The notes beneath the pieces were generated by a model. It was not told where the DNA came from. It searched no databases and was given only the letters and a program-made list of their open reading frames with translations. This document shows, piece by piece, positions 12,861-24,455 of a stretch of DNA of 64,000 bases. The translations under genes and the position numbers were made by a program. Position 1 is the stretch's first letter, and each line of letters begins with the position of its first letter. Source of the stretch: Sciurus carolinensis (lineage: Eukaryota > Chordata > Mammalia > Rodentia > Sciuridae); the NCBI RefSeq assembly GCF_902686445.1, contig NC_062223.1, positions 37,728,998 through 37,792,997 on the forward strand, read 5' to 3'.

Positions 12861-14554
12861 GGAAACACCACAACTCTTGCCAAAGAATATTCAAGACACC
12901 TTTTATATGATGGATGTATATCTTTTTAAACTTTTTCAGAGTCAGCATATTAGGATTGGATGTAGGCTTAGGGATGAGATCTTATTTAAACCTTATTTTA
13001 AAAATGAAGACACTAAACCTTTCTGCTAATAAAGAGAAATGTTGGAATGCCCAACTTTTAGTCGTCCGCTATTTCTATTGCATCGTACTGATGCTGTGTT
13101 ATTGCCATGACAGATTAGTCTAACGATTTGTAATTTAAAATGGAATTTTTCCCAGTCAAGTGTAACATAAGCAACTAAAACCATTATCATTCAAAGATGA
13201 CAGGCATGAGGTGAGAGTGGAATGAAAGTATAATAATTTTTGCTTTCTAACTGTAGGTTGACCACTCTGTCACCTTGAATTTTTTCTGTTTCTCGTATTT
13301 CTTTTGCTTACAACATTTCATATGATTGACACCTCTTGGATAAAATTTGAGAGTACATAAAATTCTGAAGCTTTGTAAATCATTGAGTAATAAGGATAAT
13401 GAGTAGAATGATAATGTTTTTAATTTAGACAGCATTTTCATAGATAAAAAATCCGTGTGTATAATTCTTATTTGATTTTCACCCTAAACTAAAAAGTTAA
13501 GAAAAATAAGTTAACTCACTTGTTCATTTTCAAGAAAAAAAAAATTAGAAACATTTTAGTAACTTACTATCACAATGTTAGTAAATAGCTGAGATATGTC
13601 TGAAATGGATGCACCTTGCCTCCTCTGCCAATGTCTTCCCGCTAAATTGCAGTCTTTGGAATTTCCCTTGATTCAACCCTTTAAAGCATCATGTTCTATA
13701 TTAAGTAACTCCGAATTTACATACACTTAAAACTAGATAAGCTACATATAAGATTCACAAGGATACATTTCAGGTACCATCCACTTTAGCCAATGGCTAC
13801 AGTAGGTAGTCACTCCCCAGTGGAAGACTTTCAGTGTAACCATATCTTTATCCAGGTCTCCATATAAACACCCCTGATGTTTTTTACAGACTATCTTATC
13901 CCACCAAAGATTATCAAATCCTACCTGCACCCAACATTGTTTCAATGCTCACTCAGTTTTAATTCCAAGAGGACTTCTCATTTCTAGATCCATAATTTTA
14001 ATATGGTAATACTCCCATGAAATTTTAATTTAATGTGACCAAGAGAAATAGAAATTATTGAACACATGTCTATTTAGTCCTTTTGACATTATGAACTTGA
14101 CAGGATCCTCTAGATTGGGTAATTCTACTAAGAGAGGAACACATACATTAACAAATTTTAGCATAACTTTTTTTTTTCTGATTTATTTTTTGACTAATCG
14201 ATGAACTTAGTGTGCTAGCCATGCTGATGAAAGTAGGAAAACTGGAAAACACAGGTATAAACATTCCTGTGCAGAGATAGGCATTTGGGTCTAACATTTT
14301 AGAATAAGTACCTGGACAATTTGTTGCCTTGACATTTGGATATATTCATCTTTTGCTTGTTCTTTTATTGGTAAAGGATGCAACTACAAATCCAGTAAAT
14401 GAAATAAAACAACCTGAGCCACCTTTGTGTCTTTGTATTTTGTCACCGCTCACATCCAAACCATCAGAAAACTCAATATCACCACAGCAGAAACAGAAGC
14501 CATCATTTGATTTGCACTGCCTCCACTCAAGTCCTGGTCCTTCTTCTTCACTGT
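12861..14554. other. Unique sequence
   Basis: No gene or repeat family is recognised. The last 150 bp may already belong to the L2 that becomes recognisable after about 14555. Confidence 0.45.
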
Positions 14555-14718
14555 TCACCTGTGTAATGACAACAGCCCTTTAACTACTCTGGATTCAGAC
14601 TTCTCATTCTTCACAAAGGAGCCAGAGGAACCTTTGGAAATTGAAGATCAGATCAGGTCATCTTGGCCTACAGAGACACAGCTGATTTCCACTGACCTAG
14701 AAAAAACTGAAACACTAC
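14555..14718 (+). mobile_element. L2 LINE, left part, split by an LTR
   Basis: The run acaacagccctttaactact, then gagccagaggaacctttgg and agatcagatcaggtcatc, aligns by eye with the L2 coding region around remembered 'cagccagagtgatctttt ... ctgatcatgtca'. The element is old and heavily diverged. It is interrupted at 14719 by an ERVL-type LTR and resumes after 15272. Confidence 0.6.
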
Positions 14719-15272
14719 TGTATTAGTCAGGGTTCTCTAGAGGAACAGAATCAACAGGAAGTATGATTATGAAAAGGGGATTTATTAGATTGGCTTATAC
14801 AACCAGAAGCTGGATAGTCCCCAATAGCTGTCTGCAGGCTGGAAAGCTGGAAGAACTAGCAACTACACAGTCTAAGAAGCAGAAGCCCCATAACAAGAAG
14901 GATCAACAGTGCTAACCTAGTCCGAGACCAAGGTTTGTGGAAACTACCTAGAGTATCACTGGCAGAGTCCCTTTGAAAGAGTGAAGAAGTGAAAGTCCAA
15001 TATCCTCAGATGATCAAAGCAGTGATCAAGAACCTGTTCAAGAAGAGCCGAGCTTGCATCTACGCCCACTTTCTTGTTCTTTTAGCTTTTATTCCATGCA
15101 AGCCACATCCTTTTGGGGGGGGTGATCCCATGCTTAGGGAGGGTATCCTCTTCAGTTCACTATCCCACATTCCAAGCATTCCTAAGCAAGCCCTCATTGA
15201 CACACCCATAAGCCTCTTAATCACCAGCATCACTTGATCCAATCAAGTTGACAATTCATGTTAACTATTACA
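14719..15272 (-). mobile_element. ERVL-type LTR (MLT2/MT2-like), solo, about 554 bp
   Basis: The plus strand starts tgtattagtcagggttctct and ends at 15272 with gttaactattaca. Its complement therefore starts tgtaatagttaacatgaatt, continues with gtcaacttgat, and ends ccctgactaataca. These are the termini of ERVL-class LTRs (MLT2/MT2 group), with TG...CA ends. No internal proviral sequence flanks it, so it is a solo LTR. The flanks share only acta, so I do not claim a clean target duplication. It sits inside an older L2. Confidence 0.8.
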
Positions 15273-15690
15273 ACTATACTCCAAGAGATAATGTAATCTA
15301 AACTCTGCCTTTGATCTCCAATTACTGCACTCTTATTCTCTATCCTTCCCCCAACTCTCTGGATTTGAGTACCTCTATCTTCTCTTCCTAGAAAAACAAC
15401 TACACCGCTGCCCCACCACACACACTTCCCCATTTCTTACTTGCTTCATCTTTAGGATAGAATATTCTCCTTATATGTTCACCCAACTGCCTCTTTTTGG
15501 TCATTCTGAATCTATCTCAAATGTAGCTTTCTCAAAGACCTTTCCAGACCAAACAACTTATTCAGTTACTTCATCCCTCTCCTCTGCCCACTTCCCTGCC
15601 TCACTGATTCAAGCACTCTGGGTCACTAGACCTTACTTATTTTTTCCTGAACACTTATACAACCATCTCACACTGTTTTACTCATTCAGT
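15273..15690 (+). mobile_element. L2 LINE, right part
   Basis: The match resumes after the LTR. The stretch aatctatctcaaatgtagct, then aaagacctttccagaccaaa, and later acttattttttcctgaacac follows the remembered L2 order 'tctcagctcaaatgtcacctc ... gaggccttccctgacc ... cttatttattttcttcatagc'. The same strand and order as the left part support a single interrupted copy. Confidence 0.65.
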
Positions 15691-15915
15691 TATTGTACAG
15701 AGGTTACAGCACACTCTGGAACCCAGCCAACTGTGTTCAAATCCTAAATCTTCTAGATGTATCTCTCAAATTTTTGTGTTCTACAGTTTCCTCATCTATA
15801 AGTAGAATTAATGATGATACCTATATTCTTAGACTGTTATGAAGGTTAACTGAACTCATATTTTTAAAGTAAGTGAATCTGTGCTTGCACATAGTAAATG
15901 CAATGTAAATGTCTG
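15691..15915 (+). repeat. MIR SINE
   Basis: tgtgttcaaatcctaaatct is followed by acagtttcctcatctataag, gatgatacctatattcttag and gcttgcacatagtaaatgca. This is the order of MIR core and 3' region on the plus strand. It abuts the L2 end. Confidence 0.85.
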
Positions 15916-16048
15916 ACAGAAATAAAAAGAAACTGCTTCCTGAGGAGACCAGAAATCTTGTGAGGTCATAGCTCTCTGTCCTGAGAAATTCCATTTTCCC
16001 CTTCCCCATATATGTGCGTGAGGAATATTCAGCACCCCTCACAGATTT

Positions 16049-16147
16049 TGTGTGTGTGTACGTGTGTATGTGTGTGTTACTAGGAATTGGACTCAGGGCC
16101 TGACACATGCTATACAAGTTTTCTATCATTGAGCTACACACCAACCA
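16049..16147 (-). repeat. (TG)n run and reverse ID-type SINE fragment
   Basis: TG-rich repeats (16049-16077) precede attggactcagggcctgaca and a degenerate ctatcattgagctacacacc. This is the reverse of an ID/tRNA-derived SINE with a (CA)n tail. The copy is old and the B1 half is absent. Confidence 0.7.
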
Positions 16148-17242
16148 AAAGATCAATGAGTAATACTTTTCTAATGTGATTATTTTCAACTAGTCTTTTG
16201 GAATCTGTTTTTAACTTTTTGTAGTATGTCATAAACACATTTTATGTAAAAATATATTTGCAGAGACCAGTACATTGTGGCCTTCAGGTCACATATGCAC
16301 TGCTGACTGATTTGTAAATTAAAACCCAAACACTCTCATTAAATTTGTCTGTGGCTACTTCCACACGTCTGAGTTGAGCTGAGTAATTGTGACAGAGATT
16401 ATAGATCCTCATGTCAAAAATATTCCACTATATGGACCTTTATATAAAAAATTAACAAATGTTTACCTACATTATAATTTTAAGGGATGAATAGAATTAG
16501 ATTTTATGAAAATACATAAGTATTTTCAAAAAATGTATCATGTTGCAGTTGGGCATAGGTTGTTTGCATTTTATTTTGAAAACATTGTTGAGTTGAATAT
16601 TCTTGGGAGTAATTATTTATACATTTATATTGTTATTTTCCCATGCTAAATTTTCAAGAGTTCATAAGTAAAAGGATACAGGCACCTTTAAACTCTTGAC
16701 ACATGAAAGTACCATGAAAACAGTTTGTCTCCATTTTTGTTCTCAACATCATATTTTATAAATATAATTTACCACACCAAAGATGCATATCAATAGACTT
16801 TTAAATATTTTTAATATGATATGAAAATATTTTGTGGTCTAGCTAGACTTCCCCTCATGATGTGTGCAATTGTCAACAAATTGCCTCCTTGTGGTTTCAA
16901 TGCTTCATTAGATAGTAAGGATGATAAGAGAAATTAATATTCCTTTACAACTTCAGTTAATGTTTAGACAGTCAAATCTATTTTGGTGTCTTTAATGTCA
17001 TGAACAGAAAAGAATTTCTCACTCCACAATCAAATATACACTCATGTATATTTTCTCCTAACAAAATAATTCCAAATTATTGTCTCCAAATAGTTACCCA
17101 ACTATCCAATACCATTTTAATTATTCAAACTCTCCCTATATATAGTACTGAACAATATTTATAAATATAATGAACATTCATAAGATCTCCTTGGAATTTT
17201 CTTTCAGCTGCACTGATATACTTCTAGTAATACCTATTTTTT
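16148..17242. other. AT-rich unique sequence
   Basis: No gene or repeat family is recognised. Parts may be very old L1, but nothing aligns clearly by eye. Confidence 0.45.
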
Positions 17243-18522
17243 AAAATAATCCAGTGTAGCAGAAATAATCCAAATGTTTATCAACAGATAAATGGATAAT
17301 TTAAGTGTGGTGTATTTACACAATGAGATTGTACTAAAGTGTAATATGACATGATCTTCTATATAGAATACATTGAAAACTCCACCAAAAGACCAGAACA
17401 AATAAAATAATTCAGCAAAATTGAAGGATACAAGATAAACATATAAAAAAAATCCATAAATCCATAGTTTTGTTCTACCAATAGTAGATCTGAAACAGAT
17501 ATCAAGAAAGTAATCCCATTTACAATGAGTATAAAAATACAATACCCAAGAACAAATTTAACTTAGGAGATGAAAGATTTCTACAACATTGACTATAAAA
17601 CATTGATAAAAGAAATTTGAAGAGGACACACACACACATAAAAAAAAAGTTTTCCTGGGCTCATGATTTGGAAACTCTGTATTGTTGAAATGTTCCTACT
17701 ACTCAAAGTAAATCACATTGAGTACAATCCTTATCAAAAAAATCAAAGACCCAGGGAACAAAATAGAGAGCCCAGAGCCTATGCATCTAGAGTCAACTAA
17801 TTTTCAGCAAAATGCTTAATAACAAGCAATGAAGAAAGGATAGTCTTTTCACTAAGTGGTACTGGGAAAATGGATATCCATGCACAGAAGAAAGAAACTA
17901 GACACCCATTTCTCACCAGTTACAAAAATCAACTCAAAATTAATTAAAGACAAATACAAGACCTAAAATTATGAAACTACTGTGAGAAAGCATGGGAGAC
18001 ACACTCTAGGATATTGGAATTGGTGAAGATTTTTTTGGATAAGAACCTACATGCATGGGAAATAAAACTAATAATAGCCAATTGGGATTATACCAAACTT
18101 AAAAGCCTCTGTACCAAAGGAAAGAGAAGAGAAAATTTCCACTCTGTGAATGAAGACACAATCTAAAAAAAGGGGAAAATATTTGTAGTCTATCTATCTC
18201 ATAAAAGGGTTAATATTCAGAACATACAAAGAACTCAGAATATTTAAGGGCAAAAAATAATATATAATCCAAATTTGAAAAATGAGCAATAGACCTAAAT
18301 AGACATTTCTTAAGACACACAAATAGCCAAGAAGTATATGAAAACAAGATTAAGATCACTTATCATCAAGGAAATTTAAAACAAAACCACAATGATATGT
18401 CACTTCACTTCCAGTAAAAATGGAAATTAGCAAAACAGATGAAAGTATGCATTATAAAAGAAACTTTTACACATCTTTGGTGTGATGCCAATGGAAAATG
18501 GTATAGGTGTTCCTTAAAATAC
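17243..18522 (+). mobile_element. Old L1 (L1M-type) ORF2 fragments, plus strand
   Basis: 17243-17355 resembles the ORF2 3' region (caaatgtttatcaacagata, aatggataat). From about 17366 the order runs through ORF2 after the RT catalytic core: gaaggatacaagataaacat, gtaatcccatttacaatgag, agagagcccagagcctatgc, tactgggaaaatggatatcc, ccagttacaaaaatcaactc and aaagggttaatattcagaac. About 270 bp of ORF2 seem deleted near 17740-17750. Frames are closed throughout by stops and indels, so this is a dead copy. A SINE inserted at 18523 and the 3'UTR follows it. Confidence 0.85.
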
Positions 18523-18672
18523 TAAGACTGCTGAGGCAGCAGACTCTCAAGTTTAAAGTCAGTCTAGGCAACTCATGGAGTCCTGGTCTCAAAATAAAAA
18601 AAATATATATAAAAAGGCTAGAGATAGTATTTAATAGAACATTCCTGGCTTTAATCCCTAGTACCATTGAAA
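18523..18672 (+). repeat. Diverged B1-ID SINE inside L1M
   Basis: gactgctgaggcagcagact and ctaggcaactcatggagtcc are B1-like and are followed by an A/T-rich linker. The ID half ends gctttaatccctagtacc at 18664. It interrupts the L1M between ORF2 and the 3'UTR and is therefore younger than that L1. Confidence 0.75.
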
Positions 18673-18689
18673 ACAACTAGAAGTCTGTC

Positions 18690-19235
18690 CCTCAGGACAC
18701 TAAGGAACTGGAGATCATTATGTAAAGTAAAATCATTAGTAAAGTAAAATAAGTCAGGCACAGAAAGGCAAGTATCACATGATCTCAATCAAGATGATTG
18801 TATGGAAGATAAGAATAGAATGGAGGTTACCAGAGGATGGGAGACCAGTATGGGAGGACTTGAGGAGAAGTTGATCAATGGGTACTAAATTATAATTGAA
18901 CAAGAGTAGTGATTTCTGTAATGGCACTTTACAGTAGAATAACTATAGATAATGACCATATACTATGTATTCAAATCACTAGAAGACAGGATTTTGAATT
19001 TTTTTCTACTATAAATAAATGATAAATATTCAAGGAGATAGATGTAAACTTTACAACATATATGGGTATTGATGCATTTCATGGTACACTAGCTGGATCT
19101 CACTTTCTTGTAAAGGCACTTGAATATGTACAGTTTTTTTATGTATCCATTAAATTCATTTGTGTTAAATTATAAAAATAAAAGAATAAAATAGAATTCA
19201 AACCAAAAAAAAAGGAAATGAAAAGAAAAAGAAAT
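18690..19235 (+). mobile_element. L1M 3' region and A-rich tail, carrying a 32-bp insertion
   Basis: ggaggttaccagaggatggg, then gggtactaaattataattga and acagtagaataactatagat continue the L1M copy. The stretch catggtacact ... gaatatgtacag belongs to the end of the 3'UTR. It is interrupted at about 19091-19121 by a segment identical to 20030-20060 (see findings). The A-rich end extends to about 19235. Confidence 0.8.
19087..19122 (+). repeat. 36-bp direct repeat, copy inside L1M
   Basis: cactagctggatctcacttt followed by cttgtaaaggcacttg, identical to 20026-20061. Removing about 31 bp restores a continuous L1 3'UTR reading (gtacact joined to gaatatgtacag). Confidence 0.97.
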
Positions 19236-19590
19236 GAAGTATGATACATTGTATCATACAGAGGACCCTTGCCAACATTAAATGCAAAAAGTTAGACACA
19301 AATGTTATATGTATTATTATTGCATTATATGAAATATCAAAAAATCAGTGACTCTATTAAGAAAGAAAGTATTGCAATGGTTCCAGGGTCTAGGTGAAGA
19401 GGAAATGGGGAAGAAGCTGCTTGATGAATAGGGGGCTTTATCTTGTGGTAATGAAAGTGATTTGTAATTAGAGGTACCAATTGCATAAAACATTGTGAGA
19501 CTATTAAATGCCATTAAAATGTAAAATTTAAAGTAATTAATTTTATGTTACATAATTTCCTCCTTAAAGAAGAAAACACTATAGTGCATT
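19236..19590 (+). mobile_element. Second L1M 3' end fragment
   Basis: aaaagttagacacaaatgtt, tatgaaatatcaaaaaatca, tgcaatggttccagggtcta and aaacattgtgagactattaa follow the order of an L1M 3' region (remembered 'tgccaggggctggggg', 'gtgaatatactaaaaacca'). It starts next to a perfect 10-bp inverted repeat (19239-19259) and right after the tail of the previous L1, so it is probably a separate or nested copy. Confidence 0.7.
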
Positions 19591-21689
19591 CACAGACTTG
19601 TTTTTTTCATTTTATTACACTCAATGCATGTTTGGGCAAACCCATACTTTGCTATCCATTCTCATAAAGTATATCTAGATCTTTTTAGAGTAAAAAAAAA
19701 AAAAATGTTCTGTGTCCATTATATTCCCAAGTAAAGTGGTAACAATGACGTTCCCTATAGTATTAACTCAATTGACAAATTCTCTTAGATCCTTCAAAGG
19801 CTTTTGAATTTCTTCCCATGGATTTTCCACAATTCTTTTTATACATATTATTATGTACTATTTTGTTTTGGATATTTTTAATTTTTTTTTCTGATTGTTA
19901 TTTCTTAAATAATTATTTTTGTGTAATTCATATGCATTTAGCTAGATTTACTCTCTATGTGCCACAGTTTGTTTGGCTCATTCTAGGAGCCAAAGAACAG
20001 ATGGGATGGATTAAAATATAAGCATCACTAGCTGGATCTCACTTTCTTGTAAAGGCACTTGGAAGAAATGCAACATAAATCAATATCTAACTACACAAAA
20101 TATACACATGTACATATTATTAACTATATATATATAGCTCATATATACTTAAATATATTATCTATATTACATATATATATATATAATTTGTAAAGAAAAA
20201 TTTCACCTGAGTACCTGTTCTTGTTTTTGAGCTAAGCTCTTTTGCCCTGTTAATGTACAAATATTTGTGAGATAAATGATGCTTACCTGGGAATCAAGTC
20301 TCTATGGAAACAAACTATTCTTGTTGTCTCAAGAATGCAAGGATTGTTAGGGAATCAGTAGAGAACCTCAAAAGAGATTAGCCTACAAGGTCCAACAATG
20401 AGAGTAGACATGAGGGAAATTGATAATAAAATATAACGGAGACCAGAATCAAGCAAAAAATGATATTTTGTGCTACAGGTAGGCAGTAGGTGACAAGGCT
20501 ACTAAAATAATTCTACCTGTCATATTTTCCTCTTTGAAAAAGACTAAATTTTCTATCTTATGCACATAAATATCTCATTTTCCATCCCAATATAGCATTA
20601 AACATGTTTCTACCCAGGGTGTCAGATTCTATGACAGAAAAGCAGACTGGAAAAGAATTTGTCCAAATTGGATTACCAAAACTGATGAAGAATATTCTCA
20701 TGAATCACATATGTGCAAAGGAGAATTTTAGAATATTATGTCCTTTCCTTTCCCACCATAGAATGTCACAGGTTCAAACTCTCGATTGCTCAACAGACAT
20801 GCTTGATTTCTTGTTTTCTTGATATTTCAGTCTTTGTTGAGTCTAACACATGGTGTAGAATATATCAATACACATATGTACACACTGACACCTCTACTCT
20901 TCTTCTTTTCTTTAACTGCATTGCCCTAAAGTGTAATAACTTGAAATTTCCAAATAAAATATGCAATTGGATGTACATGTCCTCCATTCCACCAGTGTAG
21001 CTTCATTAATTTTTAAGGATATGTTAGAATTCCTTCTTTTAGGTATTATGAAATAATATATATTTATCATCTTACTGTAAATCACTAAACACTGGGGAAG
21101 ATTGTAAAACGATTGTTTACAGTCATTGGATTGGACAACAGGTAAAACAGAATGTGGACCACAGGAGAGGAAGAACAAACAAGATCATCCCAATGAGCAA
21201 TGTGGATTCACTTTTCAGATGGTAACATAAATAGGGCACAGAATTGTCACGGTGTTGAGGAGAGAATGTTCAGTATTTGAGGAGGCTAGTGTAGCTCAAG
21301 TCTATGAATGGAGAACTGGAGAGGAAGAAGGTGTGCCGAGAAATGAAGCCAACTGGCTCTTATGCACTCCCTGTCTATCTGTTGCAGACTAAGCCAGCAG
21401 AGCAAGTTGAAGCATCATGAAGCCAGGCAAGGAATAACTGTGAGTCATAGATTAAATAATTCCTAGAGTATGAAAAGGGTTAGAAGAGCTTTACATTTAG
21501 ATCAACTAGAGAGAAGAATCTTTTTAAACACCCTTTTCATTCTTTATAGACATTAGAAGGTTATGTTTTCAGACATCAAAATCATGTTCAGTTGTAGGGC
21601 TGAACAAACTCAAAATAAAGTATGCTTTAAATTTTTCTTAATAATCCTTAGAACCAAATCCCAAAATGGCTTTTGTCTAATACACGTAA
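19591..21689. other. Mostly unique sequence with an AT-rich patch
   Basis: A poly-A run lies at 19692-19705. An AT-rich patch (20101-20187) contains several TATATA blocks. The 36-mer at 20026-20061 is the likely source of the copy inside the L1M at 19087. No coding gene is recognised. The 95-codon frame at 20713-21000 resembles nothing known. Confidence 0.5.
20026..20061 (+). repeat. 36-bp direct repeat, copy in unique sequence
   Basis: All 36 positions match 19087-19122, 939 bp upstream. Flanking sequence (aagcat before, gaagaaatgc after) is not L1. Confidence 0.97.
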
Positions 21690-22600
21690 AGAGTACTTAC
21701 AACTCCGAAGAAAGATGGCAAACAGTTCAGTGGGGAAAAAATATCAAAGTATTTGTATAAGCACCACACTGAAGAGAATGGTTAAAAAAAAAAAAAAAAA
21801 AAAAGCACCTGAAGCAAAAAAAGAAAACCACTCGGTCTTATTAGCCATCAGGTATATGCAAATTAAAACCACAAAAATACTGCTGCACACCCTCTAAAAT
21901 AACTAAAATTTAAAAATGAATACTGATGATATCAAATGTTTATGACAATGTGGGAGTAATATTAATGGAAGTGTAAATGGTGTTCCATTTGGGGAAAATG
22001 GAAATATGGTAAGTGAAATATCTGCTACCATGTAACACAGAAATATCAAAACTTAAGACTCAAGTTAGGGCTGACAGTCATTTTATAATAAACTTCCCCT
22101 TCAAACAAACCAAATATCCATCAACAGATAAATGGATTAGTAAATCATATTAAATCACTAAATGAATCTTAATTCTTAATTTCAACAAATTCTTACAATG
22201 GAATAATATTTATCAATAAAAGAAACATCATTTCTGCATTTAACTGTGAACGGATTTCAAAATTAGCAAGCTGAAAGAAAAGAAATAAGGAATAAAAATA
22301 TGCATAGTATATATTTTCATTCATATGGAATTATAGAAAATGTAAGTCTCATCTGAGTGACAGAAACCAGCATATCAGTAACTTCCTGGAGTCAAGAATG
22401 GAGTGATTAATATCTACAAAATTGCACGAAGTAACATTATGACTGTTTGCCTTTGTAGTGAGGAACACCTTCTCTCAATCGTGTCAGTGGTTATATCGAT
22501 GCATGCATTTATTAAAACTCATTGAACTGTATGCATAAATAGGATATTTTAATGATTTAAAACTATACCTCAACAAATTTGATTTAAAGAATATGAAACT
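21690..22600 (+). mobile_element. Old L1M ORF2 end and 3'UTR
   Basis: After a 21-bp A run (21784-21804), attagccatcaggtatatgc followed by aaattaaaaccacaaaaata matches the ORF2 segment 'ttagccatcagggaaatgcaaatcaaaaccac'. Further on are aaatatccatcaacagataa, actccctggagtc-like sequence, and aaaactcattgaactgtatg near the 3' end. The order is plus strand and all frames are broken. Confidence 0.85.
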
Positions 22601-23511
22601 TATTATTTAAATAAAAAGAGGGGAGTTTGCTTTAATTTTTACCTACAAAAAGAAGAAATTGGCCCATATTTAATAATCCTCATGCCTTCATTAACTTTTG
22701 TTCCAAATTGGAGAAATAATTCTTCCTTAGAATATTATCAGTGGCATAGAACATTTCACTCTTGAGACAAGGTTCTGCTCTGCAAACACATGTTAATTCA
22801 GTTAATTTCATTCCCTAATAATGATTCTAGCATGAAGAAGCACAGTAGAAATTGTACAATTTTCTTATTTGTGTAGTCTCTGAACCACATCTTAGTTACT
22901 TCTATTCTGTTTATAAAAGTTAGCACAAATAGGAAAATAAAGGTTCACTGACATTTACTGTACTACGTAAGTCTCTAGTCAATACCATCAAGGTCTTTCA
23001 ATCACACAAGGTACTCCAAATCAATACACTTTTGCTAATTACAGAGAGGAACTCAACAATACTTTGAATCAGATCTTACTGACTGCTTTGCCAAACCAAT
23101 GTGGTCAAGTGACTCATGTTATCTAAAACCATCTTGGAAAGAAAATGGTTTAAAGTTATTAAGTGATTAAGCTAAAGTTAGATTCTCATGGAAAGTTCTT
23201 ACCTCATTTAGACCATTGGGAGTATGCTCCAAGTCATGACAAACTAAGGCATGCCATTTGATAGTGACATCTCTCCAAGCCCACATCAAAAGCTGATGCA
23301 ATTTTCTGTTGCTTTCTCCTTCTCCTCTCACATAACTGCAGAAAAATTTGTCTATTCCAGGAATAATCCCTGGGAGAAAGCCCTCATATGTTCACAGAAA
23401 CATATGTCTAAGTTCTCCACCATTGGCTTATTGCACATTTTTGAACACTTCATCAGTAACATATATACAAATTTAGCAAGTACCACCAGTGGATAAAATA
23501 GTAGTACATGT
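22601..23511. other. Unique sequence
   Basis: No gene or repeat family is recognised before the next SINE. The open frame beginning at 23251 matches nothing known. Confidence 0.5.
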
Positions 23512-23720
23512 TTATTCTTTTTTGCTTGTTTATTTGTACTGGGGATTGAACCCAAGGGTCTTTTACTACTGAGCAACATCCCCAGCCTTTGTTATTATTA
23601 CTTTTTTAAATTTCGAGACAGGATCTTGCTAAGTTTCTGAAGCTGGCCTTGAACTTGCAATCCTTCTGCTCGAGCCTCCTGAGCCACTGGGATTACAAAC
23701 ATGTGCTACCAGGTCCTGCA
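23512..23720 (-). repeat. ID-B1 composite SINE
   Basis: Reverse ID (ggggattgaacccaagggtc, gagcaacatccccagccttt) is followed by a T-rich linker and reverse B1 (gagacaggatcttgctaagt, gagcctcctgagccactggg). The element is intact over both halves with moderate divergence. Confidence 0.93.
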
Positions 23721-24329
23721 CCACTTTCATTATTTAAGAATCTTCTCCAATACCAAACAAACATTGAAGTTTTTCCCGAAATCCTCCCACCTCTTATTAA
23801 GAAGAGAATTGTTGTTTCAATGTGGAGTCACACAGGTGTGAAAGAAAATAGAACCATGATAATCTTTCCTGATGCCTCACCTTAAAATACGGCAGTTGAC
23901 CAATCACTGGACTTTATCATACATAGAAGTTACACTCAGTAACTGTTAGAAAAATGCAACTTGGTTTTTCATGGGAAAAATAGTAAATATGTTCTGGTGC
24001 ATGTCCCATAAGATGTACTAAGTCTCCAACAGGCTTTATAAAAACTAATCAGTTTGTCACCTTGGTAAAGAGATCTAGATTACAGTCTCTTTTTAGCAAT
24101 TCATGTGTAATCAAAGTCAATATTAATTTCAACACCCAGCTTCAACAGCAGGGAAGCTGATGTTGCATGTGAGACTGCAATAAACCCAAACCTTCTTCTA
24201 TCAGATGTACAAACTGATTATATGGCTTGCTCAAGGGGAAACAGTTAATTGCAATCTTGTGCCACATTGCAGGACATGTACTGAATGACCCTCAGGCCTA
24301 TAATCCTCCCAACGTGTAATGCTGCTACT
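23721..24329. other. Unique sequence
   Basis: Nothing is recognised. Composition is less AT-biased than the surroundings around 24120-24310. Confidence 0.45.
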
Positions 24330-24455
24330 GTTAACATTCCATTTTTAAAGATTATACTACCAGCATCGAAATGTGGTATAAACTGCCCATGGACCCATAC
24401 CCAGTAAACAGCAAAGCTCAAAATTCAAAGCAAGGTATGTCTGAAATCAGCTCAG
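24330..24455 (-). repeat. MIR SINE (diverged)
   Basis: cattccatttttaaagatta, then actgcccatggacccatacc, cagtaaacagcaaagctcaa and attcaaagcaagg follow the reverse MIR order 'cccattttacagatgagg ... gcccaaggtcacacagctagtaagtggcagagc ... attcgaaccc'. Confidence 0.6.

Noticed and set aside
14329..14583. 84-codon plus-strand frame with a signal-like N-terminus
   Set aside because: It starts with a hydrophobic stretch, but its 3' part lies in L2-like sequence and no splice or family support exists.
15821..16189. 122-codon minus-strand open frame
   Set aside because: It spans a MIR and a SINE with a CA repeat, giving a Thr-His-Thr run. It is repeat-derived, not a gene.
17234..17542. 102-codon minus-strand open frame
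   Set aside because: It is antisense to degraded L1M ORF2, a shadow of LINE sequence.
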